From positions 1-27,764 of IMG/VR virus record IMGVR_UViG_3300034072_001328: a stretch of 27,764 bases of DNA. One strand, given 5' to 3'. This document shows, one piece after another, positions 1 to 6,013 of the stretch. The notes under the pieces were generated by a model. The model worked only from the letters and a program-made list of their open reading frames with translations, searched no databases and was not told where the DNA came from. Each line of letters opens with the position of its first letter. Position 1 is the stretch's first letter. The translations under genes and the position numbers were made by a program. Source of the stretch: a virus.

Positions 1-231
1 TCACCCGCCAATCTGGAAGGCGGCGAAAAAGCCGAGCGAATAGCAGACGACTGCCGAGAGAAGGCATTGGGTGCGGTTGGCGATGGCCCAAGCAAGCGCG
101 CCAGCCAAAGAGATGCTGATCAGCCCGCAAAACAGGGCGATAAGCTGATAAAGGACCGCAAGCCGCGCCATTTCGCGGAGCGCGTTTTCAGCCGGCGACA
201 AGCCGGGATCATCAGGCTGTTTCATGAGCAT
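1..231 (-). CDS. small two-helix membrane protein, unknown function
   Basis: This 76-residue protein has two hydrophobic stretches, roughly residues 25-50 and 57-74, with a short polar turn between them; the N-terminal 20 residues are polar. The start at 231 is chosen because GGAGG lies 8 bases upstream; a second ATG at 225 is possible, and the longer frame upstream runs through a large hairpin and looks non-coding. The gene is the last visible one of the leftward arm that begins at the promoter near 1450. Size and two-helix topology would fit a holin, but similar small membrane proteins occur in phage superinfection-exclusion loci, and no lysis gene is visible next to it. The function is not recognised. 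Confidence 0.6.
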   Translation of the reverse strand: MLMKQPDDPGLSPAENALREMARLAVLYQLIALFCGLISISLAGALAWAIANRTQCLLSAVVCYSLGFFAAFQIGG

Positions 232-244
232 TGGCTTTGCCTCC

Positions 245-306
245 GGTCTGTTCGGAAGGCCGCTGCAAGGAGGGGTGGCACCCGCAGCGGCCACGACGAA
301 CAGACC
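245..306. repeat. three-tier inverted repeat between two leftward genes
   Basis: A 10-base arm GGTCTGTTCG (245-254) pairs perfectly with 297-306. Inside it GGCCGCTG (258-265) pairs perfectly with 285-292, and a small GGGT/ACCC stem lies at the centre. The outer arm touches the GGAGG ribosome site of the 231 gene on the minus strand. There is no T-tract on either side, so it is not a standard intrinsic terminator. It could be an RNA processing or translational control element; this is inference. Confidence 0.7.
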
Positions 307-310
307 GCGT

Positions 311-487
311 TCAGGCCGCGCGGCGGTCCGTCATGCCGGCAAAGAGGGCTGCGGCCTGGGTGACGATTGCCGTGGTGAGCTGCTCTTCGGTGTAACCCAG
401 ACGACGGAAATCATCCTTCGTCAGCGCTTCGCCGCGCTCACGCTGATGCTGTGCCAGTTCGAGGGGAATGTTGCGGGTGGTACGCAT
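311..487 (-). CDS. 58-residue hypothetical protein
   Basis: A short acidic/basic soluble protein starting MRTTRNIPLE and ending in a helix-rich segment (TEEQLTTAIVTQAAALFAG). The start at 487 is supported by AAGGAAA about 5 bases upstream on the minus strand. The frame continues upstream, but that extension runs through a 12-base hairpin and has no ribosome site. It lies between the two other leftward genes of the left arm and could be co-transcribed with them. No family is recognised. A small DNA- or protein-binding factor is possible from its size and charge, but nothing in the sequence proves it. Confidence 0.5.
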   Translation of the reverse strand: MRTTRNIPLELAQHQRERGEALTKDDFRRLGYTEEQLTTAIVTQAAALFAGMTDRRAA

Positions 488-576
488 GGCTTTTTCCTTC
501 TGCGCGATAGCGCGATGTGTGTGGGAAATATCAACCGCACCTTGCAGGGCGGCACGAAAAGCCTGATGGTTCAGGC

Positions 577-610
577 GGGATGCGGCGGTGTTCGCGCGCC
601 GCCGCATCCC
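577..610. repeat. 12-base perfect inverted repeat
   Basis: GGGATGCGGCGG (577-588) is perfectly complementary to 599-610, with a 10-base loop. It sits between the divergent genes starting at 487 (leftward) and 651 (rightward), about 40 bases before the rightward start. No T-tract follows on either strand. It may be an operator-like dyad or an RNA hairpin in a leader. Confidence 0.7.
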
Positions 611-650
611 TTCATCCTCCCGTGAAAGCACCACAGAAAGGACGATCGAT

Positions 651-914
651 ATGGCGCCCCAGTACCTTTTGCGTTTCAAAGGCCTTGAAGCTCGCCGAGT
701 AGGAAGTCCCGGCTCCGCAAGCGTGACGTTCGACGTGTTCGAAATCAGCGATAGCCGTGAAGAAAAATGGGTCGCCGCATTTTCGCTTGCGGTCGAGAAC
801 GGGGGAGAGGGGATGGACCGCATGGTGGCTACCGCTGCGGATTTTCTGGCGCAGAGCTTTCGGACGCTTGCCGACCAAGCGCATAACCTCGCGTACCATT
901 ACGGGAAAAGGTGA
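651..914 (+). CDS. 87-residue hypothetical protein
   Basis: A small protein starting MAPQYLLRF. The N-terminal half looks beta-rich (VTFDVFEISDSREEKW) and the C-terminal part is a long helix (about residues 57-84). The start at 651 is chosen because AAGGA lies 8 bases upstream; the longer frame from 588 has no ribosome site. It is the only rightward gene in the left arm, and its last 86 bases overlap, convergently, the end of the leftward gene at 829-1299. The family is not recognised. The convergent overlap makes it possible that only one of the two 3' ends is biologically important. Confidence 0.5.
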   Translation: MAPQYLLRFKGLEARRVGSPGSASVTFDVFEISDSREEKWVAAFSLAVENGGEGMDRMVATAADFLAQSFRTLADQAHNLAYHYGKR

Positions 915-1299
915 AGCTAAGTCCGGGGGAGGTCTCGCAGAAGCTGGCGCGATATGCTGTCAGGCGGTCAAACGCGTCTTGCTCCAGTGAGCGGAACAGG
1001 GCGACCGCGACTTCAGTTATCAATTCCGGCTTTTGACCGAAGATCTCAGCCAGCTCCTTGATGCCCTGGCTGGTACGGAACAGATGCAATACGATTTCAT
1101 GGGTCGCGAAAAAATCTGAAACCGGAAGCCGCGCCACCGCATCTGCGTTTGCCTCAATCGCCGCGCCGGCTGCCGGTGCTTGCGCATCCTTGCCGGCGCT
1201 TGCGTCAGACTGAGGCTGGTCGTCACTTTCGACCACGGCAACCAAACCGCCGATCTCATACCTGAGAATGTTCCCCTTGGTATCCATGATGATGCGCAC
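829..1299 (-). CDS. 156-residue hypothetical protein, first gene of the leftward arm
   Basis: The protein has an N-terminal segment, an Ala/Gln-rich linker (about residues 32-54) and a helical core (about 57-115, VSDFFATHEIVLHLFR onward). The last 40 residues are of low quality and overlap the convergent gene ending at 914. A GTG start at 1299 is preferred because GGAGAG lies 5 bases upstream; the in-frame ATG at 1287 would be 17 bases away. The promoter copy at 1421-1454 points straight at this gene, so it should be derepressed together with the Cro-like gene when the repressor is lost. In lambda terms it takes the position of the first PL gene. Its function is unknown. Confidence 0.55.
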   Translation of the reverse strand: MRIIMDTKGNILRYEIGGLVAVVESDDQPQSDASAGKDAQAPAAGAAIEANADAVARLPVSDFFATHEIVLHLFRTSQGIKELAEIFGQKPELITEVAVALFRSLEQDAFDRLTAYRASFCETSPGLSFTFSRNGTRGYALGRQASESSAPENPQR

Positions 1300-1420
1300 G
1301 CTGTCTCTCCATTTTGAAGATGCAAAAGACCGTCGCCCGGATCAGGGCGTTACCAATGGCGGCGGCCGTTTGCGGTGGTCGCCAGCGTTCGAGGTTGGGG
1401 AGTTCGTCTGGCGATGAAGA

Positions 1421-1454
1421 GGATAATATGCGCAAACGGATAAATGGCAACAAC
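1421..1454 (-). promoter_or_regulatory. leftward (PL-like) promoter with embedded operator
   Basis: On the minus strand this reads TTGTTG (1453-1448), 17 bases, then CATATT (1430-1425), a plausible sigma-70-type promoter pointing at the gene starting at 1299. The operator motif TGCGCAAACGGATAA (1429-1443) covers the spacer and -10. The segment is an inverted near-copy of 2212-2245: 31 of 34 bases match, with a perfect 21-base core (1421-1441 against 2225-2245). That duplication is the main evidence that both are regulated promoters. Confidence 0.7.
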
Positions 1455-1489
1455 AAAAAATGCGCAAACGGATAATTTGCGCATTTTTT
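1455..1489 (-). terminator. symmetrical terminator containing an operator copy
   Basis: Fourteen-base perfect arms (1455-1468 and 1476-1489): six A, TGCGCAAA, a 7-base loop CGGATAA, then the mirror image and six T. It follows the leftward repressor gene, which ends at 1519, and has a U-tract on both strands, so it can work in both directions. The left arm plus loop is an exact copy of the 15-base operator motif TGCGCAAACGGATAA (1461-1475), so the element may be repressor-bound DNA as well as an RNA terminator. Confidence 0.75.
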
Positions 1490-1518
1490 ATGATGCTGAT
1501 GCTGTGCGGTGGATAGAT

Positions 1519-2157
1519 CTAGATTACCGCCAAACGGCCCTGGATTCCGCCTTTTCTTTCTAAATGGCGGACTGATGCCTTTGGTAAAGCTGCAAAAATT
1601 TCGCCTATCCATTCAAGTTTGACGTTTTGGATCGGCTCGGCATTGAACGAATGCAGATCGATCCCATCTCCGCTGCGGATAATCGTCTTAAGAAAGCGGC
1701 GCCCGTCACTAGTTCTTACGGCGGCCTCTAGCCCATAGAAGAAGTCCAGAGGCTTTTTCTGTTCGCGGTAACAAACGATAATATGACCCTCGCGGTAAGC
1801 CGGAAGCATGGAGCTTCCACGCACTTCGAATGCGATCAAATCCTCATCAAGCTCAAATGGAATCCACACCTGATCGAGGCCTTCTGGTGGCGTCTGCTCA
1901 AATTCCGGCTGAATCTCCGCGCCCCCGCCAATAAACCCAAAGACTGGAACTGTGGTCCCTGAATTTTGACGCGGCCCGTCATCGACTATTTGCTGATATG
2001 CTTCATTTATCGCGTCTCTTCGGGCGCCTTCTGGCTCCGCTCCCCTGAGCCATCGGTTGACGGTGGACTGCGATACGGTGAAATACTCGGCAAGATCCAT
2101 CTGTTTCTTGCCGGTTGCCTTCATGATCGCGCGTAGCTTGTCTGGGATCGTCATCAT
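1519..2157 (-). CDS. CI-like phage repressor, HTH plus S24 (LexA-type) domain
   Basis: This 212-residue lysogeny repressor has an N-terminal XRE-type helix-turn-helix (about residues 10-42, with LAEYFTVSQSTVNRWL) and a C-terminal S24 peptidase-like domain (about 70-195). The family's Ser-Lys dyad is visible as S116 in RGSSMLP and K157 in RRFLKTI. Members bind operators as dimers and usually cleave themselves during the SOS response. The usual Ala-Gly or Cys-Gly cleavage dipeptide is not evident; the hinge reads FGFIGGGAEIQP (about 73-84). The gene lies between two inverted operator/promoter copies and is divergent from the Cro-like gene. An AGGG is the only ribosome-site candidate. Start at 2157 or 2154 cannot be decided. 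Confidence 0.9.
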   Translation of the reverse strand: MMTIPDKLRAIMKATGKKQMDLAEYFTVSQSTVNRWLRGAEPEGARRDAINEAYQQIVDDGPRQNSGTTVPVFGFIGGGAEIQPEFEQTPPEGLDQVWIPFELDEDLIAFEVRGSSMLPAYREGHIIVCYREQKKPLDFFYGLEAAVRTSDGRRFLKTIIRSGDGIDLHSFNAEPIQNVKLEWIGEIFAALPKASVRHLERKGGIQGRLAVI

Positions 2158-2171
2158 TGGACAACCCTATA

Positions 2172-2254
2172 TCCGCCAACGGATAAAATAAAATGCGTGA
2201 ACGGATAAACGGTTGTTGCAAATAATCCGTTTGCGCATATTATCCGTTCGCTAT
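2172..2254. promoter_or_regulatory. operator cluster between repressor and Cro-like gene
   Basis: Four copies of a 15-base motif (consensus TTATCCGTTTGCGCA or its complement) lie here. Those at 2172-2186 (13/15) and 2194-2208 (13/15) have the complement on the plus strand. Those at 2223-2237 (14/15) and 2240-2254 (11/15) read forward. Two further perfect copies lie at 1429-1443 and 1461-1475. The repeats cover the likely promoters of both divergent genes. They are the natural binding sites for the repressor at 1519-2157 and the Cro-like protein, but binding itself is inferred. Confidence 0.75.
2212..2245 (+). promoter_or_regulatory. rightward (PR-like) promoter for the Cro-like gene
   Basis: TTGTTG (2213-2218), a 17-base spacer and CATATT (2236-2241) form a plausible sigma-70 promoter. 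Transcription would start near 2248-2253, at or next to the ATG at 2253. The element is the inverted duplicate of 1421-1454 and carries an operator copy over the -10. Confidence 0.65.
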
Positions 2255-2468
2255 GAGCACCCTGAAACACATTCGCGCGAACATCTTTGGCGTCACTCAA
2301 CGTGAGTTCGCCATGAGTGTCGGCGTGGCACAAGCTTCCGTATCGCGCTGGGAGAATGGGGCCGCTCCATCCCTTACAGAGCTTACGGCGATCCGAGATG
2401 CCGCGCTGAGGCGGGGAATTCAATGGGATGATCGCTATTTCTTTGAGATCCCGGAGGCGGCCGAATGA
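2253..2468 (+). CDS. Cro-like helix-turn-helix protein
   Basis: A 71-residue XRE-family DNA-binding protein. The helix-turn-helix runs about residues 15-35 (QREFAMSVGVAQASVSRW, followed by ENG, a typical third-helix end). It is divergent from the repressor and shares its operator region, so it is the expected antagonist that favours lytic growth. No Shine-Dalgarno sequence precedes the ATG; the bases upstream are operator sequence. The predicted transcript start is only a few bases before the ATG, suggesting leaderless translation. The stop codon lies in the loop of a 9-base hairpin (2452-2477). Confidence 0.8.
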   Translation: MSTLKHIRANIFGVTQREFAMSVGVAQASVSRWENGAAPSLTELTAIRDAALRRGIQWDDRYFFEIPEAAE

Positions 2469-2477
2469 CCGCCTCCG
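2452..2477. repeat. 9-base GC hairpin around the Cro-like stop codon
   Basis: CGGAGGCGG (2452-2460) pairs perfectly with 2469-2477. The 8-base loop contains the TGA stop. No T-tract follows, so Rho-independent termination is not supported; mRNA 3'-end protection is one possibility. Confidence 0.6.
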
Positions 2478-2497
2478 CGCAATCATCCAACCCGACG

Positions 2498-2746
2498 TCA
2501 GCCGTCCAGCGACAAGCCGTTCACGGCGTCTTCCGCCCCGGACATGACGCCGGACAGAAAGCTGAACTTTGTATAATTGCCATCTGCGATGGCCGCAGAG
2601 ACATCTTTCTGCATAGCCTGAACCGTCTCCATCGTCGCGGCCAGAATGGCCTGACGTCTGGGGCTCTCCATCAAGAGTTGATGGAGAACAGCCTGCAGGA
2701 CCATGACCGTTCCGACGGTTCTGGAATCTTCTGGAAAATTTTCCAT
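2498..2746 (-). CDS. 82-residue helical hypothetical protein
   Basis: A mostly helical soluble protein (MENFPEDSRTVGTVMVLQ at the start, GAEDAVNGLSLDG at the end). The start is well supported: GAGGAG lies 8 bases upstream on the minus strand. It is convergent to the Cro-like gene and lies between it and the early operon, a position that in many temperate phages holds an antirepressor, toxin-antitoxin or moron gene. No family is recognised and no catalytic motif is seen. The rightward frame from 2465 across the same DNA overlaps the Cro stop as ATGA, but its protein looks like an antisense shadow. Confidence 0.6.
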   Translation of the reverse strand: MENFPEDSRTVGTVMVLQAVLHQLLMESPRRQAILAATMETVQAMQKDVSAAIADGNYTKFSFLSGVMSGAEDAVNGLSLDG

Positions 2747-3153
2747 TCAAAATGCTCCTCTGGTGTGTGTTGCAACCAACAGAAGAGCATGGGGCATGGT
2801 GCCCCGCAAGCCCGGCGGGAACGGACCACCCGCCGGGCTGATCCTTTCCGACGTGCGGAACTGGCCTCCTCCTCCCGGTGGTTTCGCACCAGCCCCGGCA
2901 GCTTCTTCCTCCCTGGCTGCCGGGGCGCCCCTTCGCGGCATGCGGACCGCCATTCGGTTGCCGCGATAGCCCGCCGGAACGGTCGCCTCCGTTCCGGTGG
3001 GTTCTGTTTTGCATCCGGGCTTTCTGGCCTGAGTGGTCTGGCATGCGGGCCTCCTTGAATTTTCGGTTCAAGGCCTAACGCCATCCGCGCCCGGCCTCAC
3101 GGAATCATTGCTGCTTTCCTTTTTCCTTGACTGATTTTCAGGGGGTTTTTCGC
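2747..3153. other. non-coding region with four strong hairpins
   Basis: No convincing gene fills these 407 bases. Four inverted repeats follow one another: GGGGCA/TGCCCC (2791-2805), AGCCCGGCGGG with its complement (2809-2819/2829-2839), GCCCCGGCAGC with its complement (2892-2902/2916-2926), and a 13-base stem with one G-T mismatch (2970-2982/2989-3001). An AAGGAGG site five bases before an ATG at 3044 on the minus strand could start a leftward peptide, but the frame is Gly/Arg/Asn-rich and runs on through the 2498-2746 gene. The hairpins may belong to the leader of the leftward gene or to a structured small RNA; the sequence does not decide. Confidence 0.55.
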
Positions 3154-3612
3154 ATGTCCATTTCCCTGTCTCTTTCCATTGATCCGGCCTCTGCCGTGAA
3201 GGCGGCAACGCTTGCGGCGGTGGATGCCGTGGGTGGTGTTTCTGCCGCCTCTGCGCTGCTGGGCATCGGGGTTTCGACGGTTTCAAAATACGTGTCACCG
3301 GCTGCCGAATGGAGCCGCAATGTCATCCGTGCCGACCTGGCGGTGACGCTGGACCGGGCGGCGGGACACCCGTTCATTGGCCAGACCATGGATCGCTTGC
3401 GCAGCGAGACGCTGACGGCGCCCACGGCTGCCGACCTGACCGACCGGTTTTTGCTGCGGCTGGACCGCGTGCTGGACGATGTGGTGCGCGAGGTGGCGGA
3501 AGCCATGGAAGACGGGCGGATGGACGCCGCCGAACGGCAGGTAGTGCGGGCACGCATCGTCGCGGCCCAACAGAGCCTTGCGCATCTTTCTCTCTTCGTC
3601 AGCGGCATCTGA
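3154..3612 (+). CDS. putative phage regulatory protein, first gene of early operon
   Basis: A 152-residue protein. Residues about 20-60 (VDAVGGVSAASALLGIG, then VSTVSKYVS) resemble a helix-turn-helix of the kind found in CII-type phage regulators, followed by DLAVTLDRAAGHPFI, a phrase often seen in such proteins. The C-terminal half is helical and charged. The start at 3154 has AGGGGG eight bases upstream; the frame also opens at 3127 without a ribosome site. It heads the rightward operon to 9858, so a role in switching on replication genes is plausible but inferred. Confidence 0.55.
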   Translation: MSISLSLSIDPASAVKAATLAAVDAVGGVSAASALLGIGVSTVSKYVSPAAEWSRNVIRADLAVTLDRAAGHPFIGQTMDRLRSETLTAPTAADLTDRFLLRLDRVLDDVVREVAEAMEDGRMDAAERQVVRARIVAAQQSLAHLSLFVSGI

Positions 3613-3622
3613 GGGCGAGCGC

Positions 3623-3829
3623 ATGGGGGACGCCACGCGAAACCGAGCCATTGCCGAGGCGATCATTCGCGATTTGCCGGGTGAGCCGCTGACTGCTGCA
3701 CAGGTGGCTGTGACAGTGGCCGCGCGCGCCTGCGTGGCAGCCAGCGTGGACGATGCGCAGGCGGTGGCCGGCCTGCTGAAGGCGCTTCATGTGGCGCGGG
3801 GCACTGAGCCGGCGGGGAGGGTAAATTGA
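3623..3829 (+). CDS. 68-residue hypothetical protein
   Basis: A small Ala-rich, mostly helical protein starting MGDATRNRAIAEAI. It follows the 3154 gene by 10 bases with a GAGGGCGAG ribosome site, and its stop overlaps the TTG start of the next gene. The frame also extends upstream inside the previous gene, but the ATG at 3623 with its ribosome site is the better start. No family is recognised. The overlap places it firmly in the early operon. Confidence 0.55.
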   Translation: MGDATRNRAIAEAIIRDLPGEPLTAAQVAVTVAARACVAASVDDAQAVAGLLKALHVARGTEPAGRVN

Positions 3830-4077
3830 CGAACCGCCGCGCCGCATTTCTGGCCTCGCGTGAACGGTGCCCCGCCTGCGGTGCTTGCCGCATCGGGGCG
3901 CTCGATGACCGTGACCGGGCCGTGTTTGGTTGCGGCGCGGCTTTTGCCATTTCCGACGACACAATCGGCGTCGTCCACCCATGCCCGGTGCGCAGCGCGC
4001 GGGCCGCGCGGCACTGGAACCAGCAGACCGAGGACAGAACTCAACCGGAGACGGGAGACAGACGATGCACCGAATGA
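3826..4077 (+). CDS. small Cys-rich protein, possibly Lar-like zinc ribbon
   Basis: An 83-residue protein beginning at a TTG codon that overlaps the previous stop; GGGGAGGG upstream supports this start. Cysteines at CPAC and GAC (residues 15-21), in FGCG (about 36) and in HPCP (about 54), and the later phrase ARHWNQQ, resemble the layout of Lar-type restriction-alleviation proteins and related phage zinc ribbons, which end in a similar WN-x-R segment. The match is degenerate: the second CxxC is incomplete. A zinc-binding anti-restriction or DNA-associated role is possible but weakly supported. Confidence 0.5.
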   Translation: MTNRRAAFLASRERCPACGACRIGALDDRDRAVFGCGAAFAISDDTIGVVHPCPVRSARAARHWNQQTEDRTQPETGDRRCTE

Positions 4078-4262
4078 CGGGCGCGGATCGCGACCTTTTG
4101 CGCCGAAAGCACCTGATGGAGCAGGTGCTGGAGCTGTGGGTCACGGGGGCCAAGAGCACGTTTTGCATTGCCGAGCAGCTTGGCGCCTCGGAGCGCGAGG
4201 TGTGCCGGATCATTTCCGAGGCGGATGGCCGCGAAGAGAAGTTCGAGGAGGCTGTGGAATGA
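4065..4262 (+). CDS. 65-residue putative HTH protein
   Basis: A short protein starting MHRMTGADRDLL. Residues about 28-52 (AKSTFCIAEQLGASEREVCR) read as a helix-turn-helix, suggesting DNA binding. GGGAGA lies upstream of the start at 4065, the gene overlaps the end of the previous gene, and its stop overlaps the next start as ATGA. No specific family is recognised. Confidence 0.5.
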   Translation: MHRMTGADRDLLRRKHLMEQVLELWVTGAKSTFCIAEQLGASEREVCRIISEADGREEKFEEAVE

Positions 4263-4519
4263 GCGGCTTGCCTTGCCTTTCCCTGTTCCGCGCCGGTCAC
4301 AACACAATCCAGATCGCCTCGTTGCTGGGTCTGCCGGATGAAGCGCGCGCCTATAACCGGTTGGCTGCCGAGCGGGAGTTTGACCGGGCGCGGCAGCGCT
4401 TCGAGATGGCGGCGACGGAATATGTCGTCCTGACGGATGACGGCGTCTTATGGGCGAAGCTCAACGCAGCAAAACTGCGCGAGCTGACCGGAACCTCTCA
4501 GCCGGAGGATGCGCCATGA
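4259..4519 (+). CDS. 86-residue hypothetical protein
   Basis: The protein starts [10 protein letters not shown]. Residues about 16-30 ([15 protein letters not shown]) could form a helix-turn-helix, followed by a helix ([13 protein letters not shown]). It overlaps its neighbours at both ends by the ATGA arrangement, so translation is probably coupled along 4065-4848. The longer open frame from 3860 covers two other genes in a different phase and is not used. Function unknown. Confidence 0.5.
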   Translation: MSGLPCLSLFRAGHNTIQIASLLGLPDEARAYNRLAAEREFDRARQRFEMAATEYVVLTDDGVLWAKLNAAKLRELTGTSQPEDAP

Positions 4520-4848
4520 CGGAGTTTGACCCGTTTTCCATTTCCGGGCGCGCGGCGGAAGAGGAGCGCAAGGTGGGTCGCGCGGTCGGCTCCGAGTCAC
4601 CGACCGCCAATGTGGCGGCCGACCAGCTGCGCAGCCTCATCGAGCGCATCGAGCGGCTGGAGGAGGAGAAGGCGGAAACCGCCGATCTGATCAAGGATGT
4701 CTTCGGGGAAGCTAAATCCTTGGGTTTCGATACCAAGGCGATGAAGGCGATCATCCGGCTGCGCAGGAAGGACCCGAACGAGCGGGCCGAAGAAGAGCTA
4801 ATCCTTGACGCCTATCTTGCCGCGCTGGGGATGCTGCCCGATGGCTGA
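4516..4848 (+). CDS. gapR: GapR-like (DUF2312) nucleoid-associated protein
   Basis: A 110-residue protein whose residues about 34-110 match the DUF2312/GapR family: [20 protein letters not shown] starts the coiled-coil helix, and [17 protein letters not shown] with a helix ending in LAALGM follows. GapR of Caulobacter binds overtwisted DNA ahead of replication forks and RNA polymerase and stimulates topoisomerases. The cellular protein is about 89 residues, so this one has an N-terminal extension (about 33 residues, charged). Its place just before the methyltransferases and the initiator-like gene suggests a role in phage replication or transcription supercoiling. The start overlaps the previous stop as ATGA. 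The family call is strong; the phage role is inferred. Confidence 0.85.
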   Translation: MTEFDPFSISGRAAEEERKVGRAVGSESPTANVAADQLRSLIERIERLEEEKAETADLIKDVFGEAKSLGFDTKAMKAIIRLRRKDPNERAEEELILDAYLAALGMLPDG

Positions 4849-6013
4849 TGCTCCCTATCAGGTCATGCCGCCGCTTTCCCCTGAGGATTATGCCGCGCTG
4901 GAGGCGGACATCATTGCCCGCGGGGTTCTGGTGCCGGTGGAATATGACGAGGACGGCAATATTCTGGACGGCCATAACCGGGTGCGGATCTGCGAGGACC
5001 TTGGCCTGATCGACTTTCCGCGCTTCGTGCGCAAGGGGCTGACCGAGGAGGAGAAGCGGGCGCATGCCCGCGCGCTGAACCTGAACCGGCGCCACCTGAC
5101 CAGCCAGCAGAAACGCGAGATCATCGAGCAGCAGCTGAAGGAGACGCCCTCGATCTCCTCGCGCGCGATTGCGGCGCGGATGGGGGTGTCGCACAACACG
5201 GTTCGCGCCGCACGCTCACGGCTGGAGGATGGTGGTCAAATTGACCACCAAGCCGAAATTGTTGGGCGCGATGGCGTGAAGCAGCCGGTGGCGAAGCCAA
5301 TCCGCACGATGTTCCTGCCGGAAAAAGCGAACGTGAAGGAGTTGAAATCGGTCTCCAAGCTGATCCGCACGCAAGAGCGCGCCCTGAGCCGGCAGGTGAA
5401 GACGGGCCTGATCAACGCGATTACAGAGCGCGGTGAGCGGGCCGCGGGACGGCTGCCGCGTGCGGCCTTTGCGGTGGGTTATGCCGATCCGCCGTGGCAA
5501 CAGGAAGCCTGGAGCGACGAGACGGGGCAGGACAGGGGCTTGATGTATCCCTCGATGCCGCTCGACGAGATCTGCGCGCTGTGTGCGGGCGAAAATTCGC
5601 CGTTCACGGCGGATGCCATCCTCTTCCTGTGGGTGACGACGAACCGGCTGGATGATGGCTTGGCCGTCCTCAAGGCCTGGGGGTTTGACTACGTTTCCGC
5701 CATCACTTGGGACAAGGTGCATATCGGCATGGGCCGATGGGTGCGCGACCGCACCGAACATCTGCTGATCGGCAAGCGGGGCAAGTTCCCGGGTCTGCTG
5801 GAGGGTATGGCGCCGCCGAGCCTTCATGCCGAGCCGAGGGACGCGCATAGCCGCAAGCCCGTGTGGTTTGCCGAGCAGATCGACCGGCTGTTTCCCGACA
5901 TGCGCAAGCTGGAGCTTTTCCAACGCCGGGAGAGCCTCACTGAAGGCGATGTGCGGCTGAACGGGCTGTGGAGTTTTTGGGGATTCGAGGCGGGTGAAGG
6001 AGAGGCGGCATGA
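4841..6013 (+). CDS. ParB-like domain fused to MT-A70 adenine methyltransferase
   Basis: A 390-residue protein in three parts. A ParB/Srx-like N-terminal domain (about 8-90) carries [11 protein letters not shown] at 41-51. A helix-turn-helix (about 105-128, [18 protein letters not shown]) follows. The MT-A70 catalytic domain (about 205-380) has the DPPW motif at 216-219, plus LFLWVTT (261-267) and [11 protein letters not shown] (304-314). MT-A70 enzymes methylate the N6 of adenine; related phage enzymes act on DNA. The likely job is protecting phage DNA from host nucleases or marking it for regulation. No partner restriction enzyme is visible. The start at 4841 overlaps the gapR-like stop by eight bases, and the end overlaps the next gene as ATGA. 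Target sequence unknown. Confidence 0.88.
   Translation: MADAPYQVMPPLSPEDYAALEADIIARGVLVPVEYDEDGNILDGHNRVRICEDLGLIDFPRFVRKGLTEEEKRAHARALNLNRRHLTSQQKREIIEQQLKETPSISSRAIAARMGVSHNTVRAARSRLEDGGQIDHQAEIVGRDGVKQPVAKPIRTMFLPEKANVKELKSVSKLIRTQERALSRQVKTGLINAITERGERAAGRLPRAAFAVGYADPPWQQEAWSDETGQDRGLMYPSMPLDEICALCAGENSPFTADAILFLWVTTNRLDDGLAVLKAWGFDYVSAITWDKVHIGMGRWVRDRTEHLLIGKRGKFPGLLEGMAPPSLHAEPRDAHSRKPVWFAEQIDRLFPDMRKLELFQRRESLTEGDVRLNGLWSFWGFEAGEGEAA

Noticed and set aside
1421-2245. 21-base inverted repeats as an invertible DNA switch or transposon ends
   Set aside because: No recombinase or transposase is encoded between or next to them, and both copies coincide with promoters and operator motifs, so regulatory duplication explains them better.
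2465-3058. Rightward open frame overlapping the Cro-like stop as ATGA
   Set aside because: The protein has shadow-like composition (Arg/Ser/Cys-rich, no secondary-structure pattern) and lies opposite the 2498-2746 gene, which has a strong ribosome site.
2154-3071. Long leftward open frame of 305 codons, with AAGGAGG before ATG 3044
   Set aside because: It runs antisense to the Cro-like gene and through the 2498-2746 gene in another phase, is Gly/Arg-rich, and covers four hairpins; it looks like a high-GC shadow frame.
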